Assembly (NCBI GenBank): GCA_013423325.1
Contig: BLJB01000164.1
Span: forward strand, 234,947 to 298,946
Direction: 5' to 3'
Length of the DNA: 64,000 bases
Origin: Usnea hakonensis
Lineage: Eukaryota; Ascomycota; Lecanoromycetes; Lecanorales; Parmeliaceae
Part shown: one piece after another, positions 57,666-64,000 of the stretch
Position numbering within the stretch: the stretch's first letter is position 1
Layout of the letters: every line of letters begins with the position of its first letter
The notes under the pieces: model-generated
What the model was told of the DNA's origin: nothing
Database searches by the model: none
What the model saw: the letters and a program-made list of their open reading frames with translations, nothing else
Position numbers and translations under genes: made by a program

Positions 57666-57692
<27 letters not shown>
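57635..57692. other. Assembly gap in a poly-T tract
   Basis: A run of about 56 T with NN at 57649-57650 and single A interruptions. Length and content are unreliable; it probably marks a homopolymer or contig join. Confidence 0.8.
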
Positions 57693-57698
<6 letters not shown>

Positions 57699-57940
57699 TA
57701 CTCGATATAATACCCCTTCGGGCCTATACGAGTTCTATTTCTATTAACTATAAGAGTATCGCGATTATATTTTAGTATCTTATATCTTTCTAATCTTCTA
57801 TTTTTCTACTTATTTTTTCTAAATAAAAAGAAATCTTTATAATTATATTTATCTATTTTTATTTCTTTATTCTTTATTTATATTTTACCCCTATATTCTA
57901 ATTACTTTATATCTACTTTCTATTCTTTTTAAAATATTAG

Positions 57941-60730
57941 TTGGATTGGATTGGATTGGAATTCATACTTGTATCTATCTAACTATATAAAAGATAATTA
58001 CGGGAAGCTCTATAGTAATAGTATAAGGGAAGCCTTTATAATATTACTACTACTAGGGTAAAAAACCTTATTATACTTCTATTTATCTTTATTATTTTAA
58101 GTCTATATACTATCTTCGACTACTACTACTTAATATCCTCTATACTCGTATTCTTTTACCCTCTTTATATTAATACTCGCGCCCTTTAGATTACTCTACC
58201 TCTATATAACTAGTCTTTTACTAAGGAATACTAGCCTAGAAAGCCGAATTAGATTAGTTATCTAATTAATACCCTCGCCCCCCTTAGAGTAATTAGTATT
58301 CTCCGTAGATTACTAGTTCCTATAGATTCTAGAAGTACTAGTTTAAATTATTTTAGCCTCGAATAGAAGATAAAGATATATTTAGTATCTTATTTTAATT
58401 AGCTATATTTATAGCTAGCTATATAGATACTTAGGACTTTATAATAGAAGAGGAACTATACTAGCCCGATCTTCTCTATTCGTATCTAGATTAGGGTAGA
58501 GCTTTTGGTTTTCGCGAGGTTATAATAAAGTATTCTCCTTATTTTCTAGTCCTTAGGACCCTAAGCTAATATTCTCTTATTTTTAGATATACCCGTATAA
58601 TAACCTTTCTATAAGGTATACTAGATTATATTACTCTAGCCCTATACTTTTCCTCTTATTATCTTTATCTCCTTCTTTTCTCTTTTCTTTATATTATATT
58701 ATTCCTACCCTTCCCTAAAGAGGATACCCTCGGCCTATAAATACTTCTCTATTATAGGCGCTAGTAGTACCTTTATCTTATAATTTTATTTCCCTTAAAG
58801 TACTCTATAGATATATATATTTCTAATCTTCGTAACCTTATATATACTTCTAAAGGCTTAATAATAAAGGATTACTAGATCTAAAGAGATCTATATAAGG
58901 GGAATATCTATCTCTACCTCTAATTCCCTAATATTTATCGCTTTATATACTTTTAAGATATATTTTAAATATTTATTCTAGATTATCTTTAGCTATCTTT
59001 CTAGTATCTTTATTATTCCTCGTATACTCTTCGGGTTATACTAGATAACTACCGCGTATATTATTACCGGCTAAATAATAATCTAGTATACTATATATAC
59101 TCGGTTTAATATTATTTCTTATATCGAGGCTATCGTTATTAATAGCGTAAGGTATTAGAATATTATTTTAGCTTTTACCTTTTTAAGATAAAGATCCTAC
59201 TTTAATTTTCTATCTATATATAGATCTAGAATCTATATACTACCCTTTAGCTCTATAACTATTATTTCTAGATCTATTATAGCTTTTATATTAAAGCGTT
59301 TCGGCTTTCTAGTAAGATAGACTAGCTTATACTTCTTAAGGGTAAAGATCGCTCTATATATTTTTATCTACTTTAAATATATTTTATAAACTATTTTAAA
59401 TATTATATAATTAGCCTCTATACTCTTTCTATATACTAGTAGATAGATATTATTAATAAAGCCTCTAATTTAGAGGTTTAACTTTAGCTTCGAGTACTCT
59501 TTAATAAGTAGTATATTAAAGAATAAAAATAATATAAAGGATACTAGAGACCCCTATAGGATCTCTATTTTTATTAGTTCTATCTTACTTATTTTCTATC
59601 CTAGTATTATTAATATTACTCTCTCTATAAGAAAGCTCGACGTCTAGTTTACTATCTAGAGAGAGATCCCTTTAGATTTAAAATTATAGAAAAGCCGTTT
59701 ATAGAATATATTATTAAATACTCTTACTATATCTAGAGAAAGTAGGCTAGCTACGTATTATTTACTATTACCTTAAACTATATATACTATATTTATAATT
59801 ATCTTTAAGGCTATCTTAATAAACCGCTCTCTCTATATATCTATTTATTCTAGGGGGAAAAGGTTATATTCCTCTATATAGTTACTAAGTCTTTTAGTTA
59901 TAATTATTTTTAGGGCCTTCTCTAGGATACTTAATAGAGTAATTAATTAATATAATTTTAATTTAAAGTAGTTATCTTTATCCGGTTTATAGAGAACTAT
60001 TATATTAATAACTTTAAACTCCTTTAAGTAGTAATCTAGATCTATATATATCTAGAAGAGCCTAGTAAGCTATAGGAGGACCTTACTAGTAATTAATCTT
60101 AAAAATCTATTTAATATTCTATTTATCTTTAGGGCCTTATTCTATTTAGGGTAGAAGATAGCTACTTTAATCTCTTTCTCTATTAGTTCTATAATTATCT
60201 TAACCGGGTCTAGATAGACTATATCCTCGATATTAATAAGATCTACTTATAGGGGGGGTAGAAAGAATATTTTTTAAAATATCTTTATTTTATTTTTAAA
60301 TAATCTTGCTAGACTAACTTCTCTATTCTTAAGTACTAAAAATTTAGATAGTAACTTTAAATTTATATTATTCTATTTAGTTTATTTAGTTAGCCCCTAG
60401 ATTCCCTTCTATAACTCTTCTACTTCGTAGACCTCTTATCTAAAGTCGAGTATTTTAGCTCTACTAATTATCTTATTTTAATATTTTAAAACTATACGCT
60501 ATTTTTTCTCTCTCCGGTTTTTTTTAGCTATACTAGTATTCGATTATAAGGCGTTTTATTTTCTACGTAACCTCGCTATAGTTATAGTCCTAGAACGATT
60601 AAGCTCTATCCGATAGTTTAGTCTAAAGAACGGTCTCTTCTACTATCTTCTTTAGATCTATTATAATATTCTCTAGGTACTCGTCTATCTCTCCTCTAGT
60701 CTTTAGCTAGCTAGGAGGTAAGGAGTAGAC
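57941..60730 (-). mobile_element. LINE (Tad-like non-LTR retrotransposon), RIP-dead copy
   Basis: The 3' end is on the left: four TTGGA units at 57941-57960, a short-repeat tail typical of LINEs. About 750 bp of the 3' part aligns with the fresher copy at 63243. Reverse-transcriptase remnants are readable on the minus strand. A segment resembling the PQGSPLSP block lies near 59540-59570. The catalytic box at 59443-59463 reads G-F-I-N-N-I, where the family has F-V-D-D. Right boundary approximate. No APE or intact RNase H frame survives. Confidence 0.65.
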
Positions 60731-63529
60731 TAGTTCTCAGATCGCGGTCTACACGGCTTCTGGCTTTACTGTTTTCCACGCCCTAAAATATTAGTAAAAT
60801 TATAATTTCTTTATAAATTAAAATTATTATTTATATTTAATTCTTTATTCTTTTCTTTTAAATAATTTTTTAATAAATATCTTTTATTTTTATATTTATT
60901 ACTCTATTTAAATCTTATAGATATATATTTCTAGATTTTATTATATTAAGGGTATATAAATAAAATAAGGTTTATATACTTTCTCTATTAATCTTTTTAG
61001 ACTTATATTTTTATTAATACTCTTACTACTACTATTATATTTTAAATAGATTTATAGAAAAAAATAGATATCTTATATTCTATTAATTATATTAGAATTA
61101 AATTATTATTTTTATTAGTTAATATACTTTCTATTTAAATTATCTAATATTTTCTATATAATATAATATTTTAGTTTTAATATTTATTTCGGGTATATTT
61201 AGATATTATATTATATTTCTTTAAAGAATAATAAAAGGTTTATATTTATAATTTTTAATTATTATAATTTATAATTATCTAGCTAACTTTTTTATAATAT
61301 ATATTAGCGTTTCCTTTTTAATTCTATAAGACTCTACTTAGCCCTCCCTACGATATAAAGGAGGTTTCTAGGCGATATTATATAGAGGTAAGAGCTCGTT
61401 ATCACCCTATAGTAGTACTTTATTAGAATAGACTTAAGTATTATATTTTTAATCTATTTAAGCTACTTAAGCTGAGGCTATCGATTTATATTTAGAGATT
61501 ATAGTAAGACCTATAGAGTATTACTATTACTCTAGTATAAATAATTATAGTCTTATTAATATATCTATCTATACTAATATAAAGGATACTAGTATTAATA
61601 GAAAGTAGACTAATAAACTAATATAAAAGGTTATAATAAAGCTTAATATATTTTCTATAATCTATTAGATTAATATTATAGTTATTTATCTCTATTATTA
61701 CTTCTACTAATCTATAAGATCTAATAAAGACTTCTATTACTATCTAACTTATCTTATATAATATCGTAAAAGGTATTTTACTTAGTATCTAGCTAATTAA
61801 GAAAACTAGTAAAAATAGTAGTTATAATAAGCTTTACTAAATAGATTCGAAATTTAAAGTATATCTTAATATAGATAAATAATAATTAATTATATAACGA
61901 TAATTCTATAGCTTTAATATATCGAATAATATCTTATATATAGACTTATAGGATATATTTATTTTTAATATTCTATAGCGAGTAGCTATAATAGTTTAAA
62001 ATATTTTATATATTAGAACCTTTTTCTTTAAATCTATTAGTAATTATAGAATATTAATAATTTATTATAATATTATAAAATAAGTCCTTTTTAAATTTAC
62101 TAAGTTTAATAGAGTACTAAATTAAAGCGCTACTATATAAAGTTTAGATAATTATTAATTTTATATTAATATTAGAGTAAGTCTTAGCTAGATCCTTAAA
62201 ATAATTAATCTAGATAAATATATTATAATAATAGATATATTATTTAATATTAATAATAGGCTTATTATACTTACTCTTATAGTCTAGATCGAAGTATTCT
62301 AAATCTTTAACCTATAGTTTCCTCTTAGATATAGATTATAGTAGAGACTAATATATAGACTATAATAATACCTATACTATAAGCTACTATTATATAGTAT
62401 TATAAAGATTATCTCTTAGAACTCTTATATCGTCTTATATTATTTAACGTATAACTTATAAGTTATAGGAGTTCGAGATCTATTATTAGAGAAGTCGACT
62501 AGCTATTCTATCTTTAGCTAGAGTTCTATCTTATATTATCTATATTAGAAAGCTTTAACGAGGTAGTACTAAAAGGCTTTAATAATCTAGTTATAATATA
62601 AGATATTATAGGAGACTCTAATAGAGCGGTATTAAAGATAGTAAAAAAATATTATCTATTAGATATAGTAGCCGAATCTAGAGTATTTAGATTAAGAGTA
62701 CTAGCCCTAGTAGTAATTAGTAATAAAGATTATAATAGTAACTCTCTAAGGTCTCTTATTATCGTATTAAATCGTCTAAGAGCGTTTCGAAAGGTAGACT
62801 TATCGATAATCTAGAATAGTAGCTAGAATAAATCGAGTAACTAGAATCGTACCTATATATAATAATCTCGATTAGATAGTACTTATTACGGTAGTACCGG
62901 CTTAAGAATATAGATTATAATATAGTATATATAGAAGATAGTCGAGTACTCGATTAATTATAGATAAGGGTAATTAGTATTAGTAAATTTAATAATCTTA
63001 TAGACTATAGTTAGAGTAGTAGTATCTAATATAATAGTATTACTCTCGACTTATAATTAGTAGACTAGTTTAACTAATAGCTAAAAAGACGATTAGATTA
63101 TAGTAAGAGAATCTAAAAAGGAAGTAGAAGGCCTATAAAAGGCTACTATAGACGAGTCTAAAGACTATAGTAGATATAGTAACTAAAGTAATATAATAAT
63201 AGTAGAAGTAATAAAGAAGTAATTAAGTATCTATAAAAGGCTTTGGATTGGATTGGAATTCATACTCGTGTCTATCTAACTATGTGAAAGATAATTATGG
63301 GAAGCTCTATGGCAATGGTGTAAAGGAAACCTTTATAGTATTACTACTACCAGGGTGAAAAACCTTACCGTGCTCCTACTTGTCTCTGCTGTTTTGAGTC
63401 TATATACTACTTTCGACTACTACCGCTCGGTACCCCCTATACTCGTATTCCTCTACCCTCTTTATATCGATGCTCGCGCCCCTTAGGCCGCTCTACCCCT
63501 ATATAACTGGTCTTTTGCTAGGGAATACT

Positions 63530-63531
63530 NN
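63530..63531. other. Assembly gap (NN) with duplicated flank
   Basis: AGGGAATACT stands on both sides of the NN, while the other LINE copy has it once. The join probably duplicated 10 bp. Confidence 0.85.
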
Positions 63532-63562
63532 AGGGAATACTGGCCTAGGAGGCCGGATTGGA

Positions 63563-64000
63563 TCAGCTATCTAGTTGACGCCCTCGCCCCCCTTAGGGTA
63601 GTTAGCATTCTCCGCAGGTCACTAGTTCCCGCGGATTCTAGAAGTACTAGTCTGAATTGTCCTAGCCTCGGATAGAAGATAAGGATATATTTAGTATCCT
63701 GTTTCGGCCAGCCGTATTCGCAGCTAGCTATATAGATACCCGGGACCTTGCGACGGAAGAGGAACTATACTAGCCCGATCTTCTCTGTTCGCATCTGGAT
63801 CAGGGCGGAGCTTTCGGCTTTCGCGAGGTTATAGTAAAGTATTCTCCTTATTTTCTAGTCCTTAGGACCCTGAGCTAGTATCCTCTCGTTTTCGGGTATA
63901 CCCGTACGGTAGCCTTCCTATAGGGTGCGCCAGGCTATATCACCCTAGCCCCGTACTCTTCCCCTTATTGCCTCCGTCTCCTTCCTTTCTCTTTTCCCTG
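63563..64000 (-). pseudogene. LINE ORF2 C-terminal region
   Basis: The minus frame ending at the TGA 63563-63565 encodes the C-terminal part of a fungal LINE polyprotein: MRTEKIGLV, a TAG at 63765-63767, then FLFRRKVPGIYIASCEYGWP and FRLVLLESAGTSDLRRML. In the family this region follows the RNase H domain and carries a C-x-C/H-type cluster. The TAG replaces a residue (TGG or CAG to TAG). The 3' UTR of about 320 bp runs to the TTGGA tail. The NN gap lies in that UTR. Confidence 0.6.

Larger units (their letters stand above)
53880..63242. repeat. AT-rich, RIP-degraded repeat block
   Basis: About 9.4 kb in which CpA and TpG dinucleotides are nearly absent while TpA is everywhere; CpG, CpC and CpT remain. 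This is the pattern left by repeat-induced point mutation. All reading frames are closed by TAA/TAG. Apart from the LINE and copies B/C listed separately, the ancestral elements could not be identified by eye; the stretches at 55.4-57.6 and 61.3-63.2 kb are probably retroelement remains. It borders the MFS gene on the left and a fresher LINE on the right. Confidence 0.85.
63243..64000 (-). mobile_element. LINE (same family), little-mutated 3' part
   Basis: Starts with three TTGGA units (63243-63257) and runs off the window, so only the 3' end is seen. CA and TG dinucleotides are common again, in sharp contrast to the sequence left of 63243. Confidence 0.75.

Noticed and set aside
1..64000. 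CRISPR arrays, bacterial operons, rRNA genes
   Set aside because: No regularly spaced direct repeats or rRNA-like sequence; the DNA is eukaryotic with introns.

Overview
The window is nuclear DNA of a filamentous ascomycete (Pezizomycotina). The evidence is short spliceosomal introns (mostly 44-110 nt, GT-AG with CTRAY-type branch sites), ordinary fungal housekeeping genes, and a block mutated in the way repeat-induced point mutation (RIP) works. The small-protein content and AT-rich blocks would fit Leotiomycetes, but that placement is a guess. Exon structures were rebuilt by eye from splice sites, reading frame and family resemblance; where stated, exon lengths sum to a multiple of three.

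About 1.5-46 kb is ordinary gene space. From left to right: an FAD-dependent amine-oxidase-like protein (-), the SNARE Vti1 (+), an aldo/keto reductase (-), a rhomboid-like Dsc2/UBAC2-type membrane protein (-), an ankyrin protein (-), a CCHC zinc-knuckle protein (-), an unknown conserved-looking protein (-), a von Willebrand factor A protein with an N-terminal Cys/His motif (-), a PAQR/hemolysin III membrane protein (-), a short unknown protein (-), a spliced 103-aa protein of unknown function (-), a proline-rich protein (-), a coiled-coil Usp1-type protein (-), a secreted Cys-rich, probably GPI-anchored protein (+), cytochrome bc1 hinge subunit QCR6 (-), the chromodomain-MRG protein Eaf3 (+), 2-oxoglutarate dehydrogenase E1 (-) and, divergent from it, TFIIH subunit Tfb1 (+). 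These are independent genes; no biosynthetic cluster is visible.

About 46.4-49.3 kb is a Tc1/mariner-type DNA transposon with about 102-bp inverted repeats. Its DDE transposase carries two in-frame TAG codons and an apparent GC-AG intron. Between its left repeat and the transposase lies a small spliced ORF on the opposite strand (98 aa), which may be cargo. A second, 614-bp inverted-repeat element sits inside its right terminal repeat, flanked by TA. This composite is the most unusual structure in the window.

About 50-53.6 kb returns to gene space: GDP-mannose pyrophosphorylase (+) and a DHA2-type MFS transporter (-), converging.

From about 53.9 to 63.24 kb the DNA is extremely AT-rich and almost without CpA and TpG, the expected result of RIP. 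It contains dead repeats, including a LINE (minus strand) whose reverse transcriptase catalytic Asp-Asp now reads Asn-Asn, and two mutated copies of a sequence whose less mutated relative lies at 49.34 kb. At 63243 a much less mutated copy of the same LINE begins and runs off the window. Two NN gaps (57649, 63530) are assembly joins.
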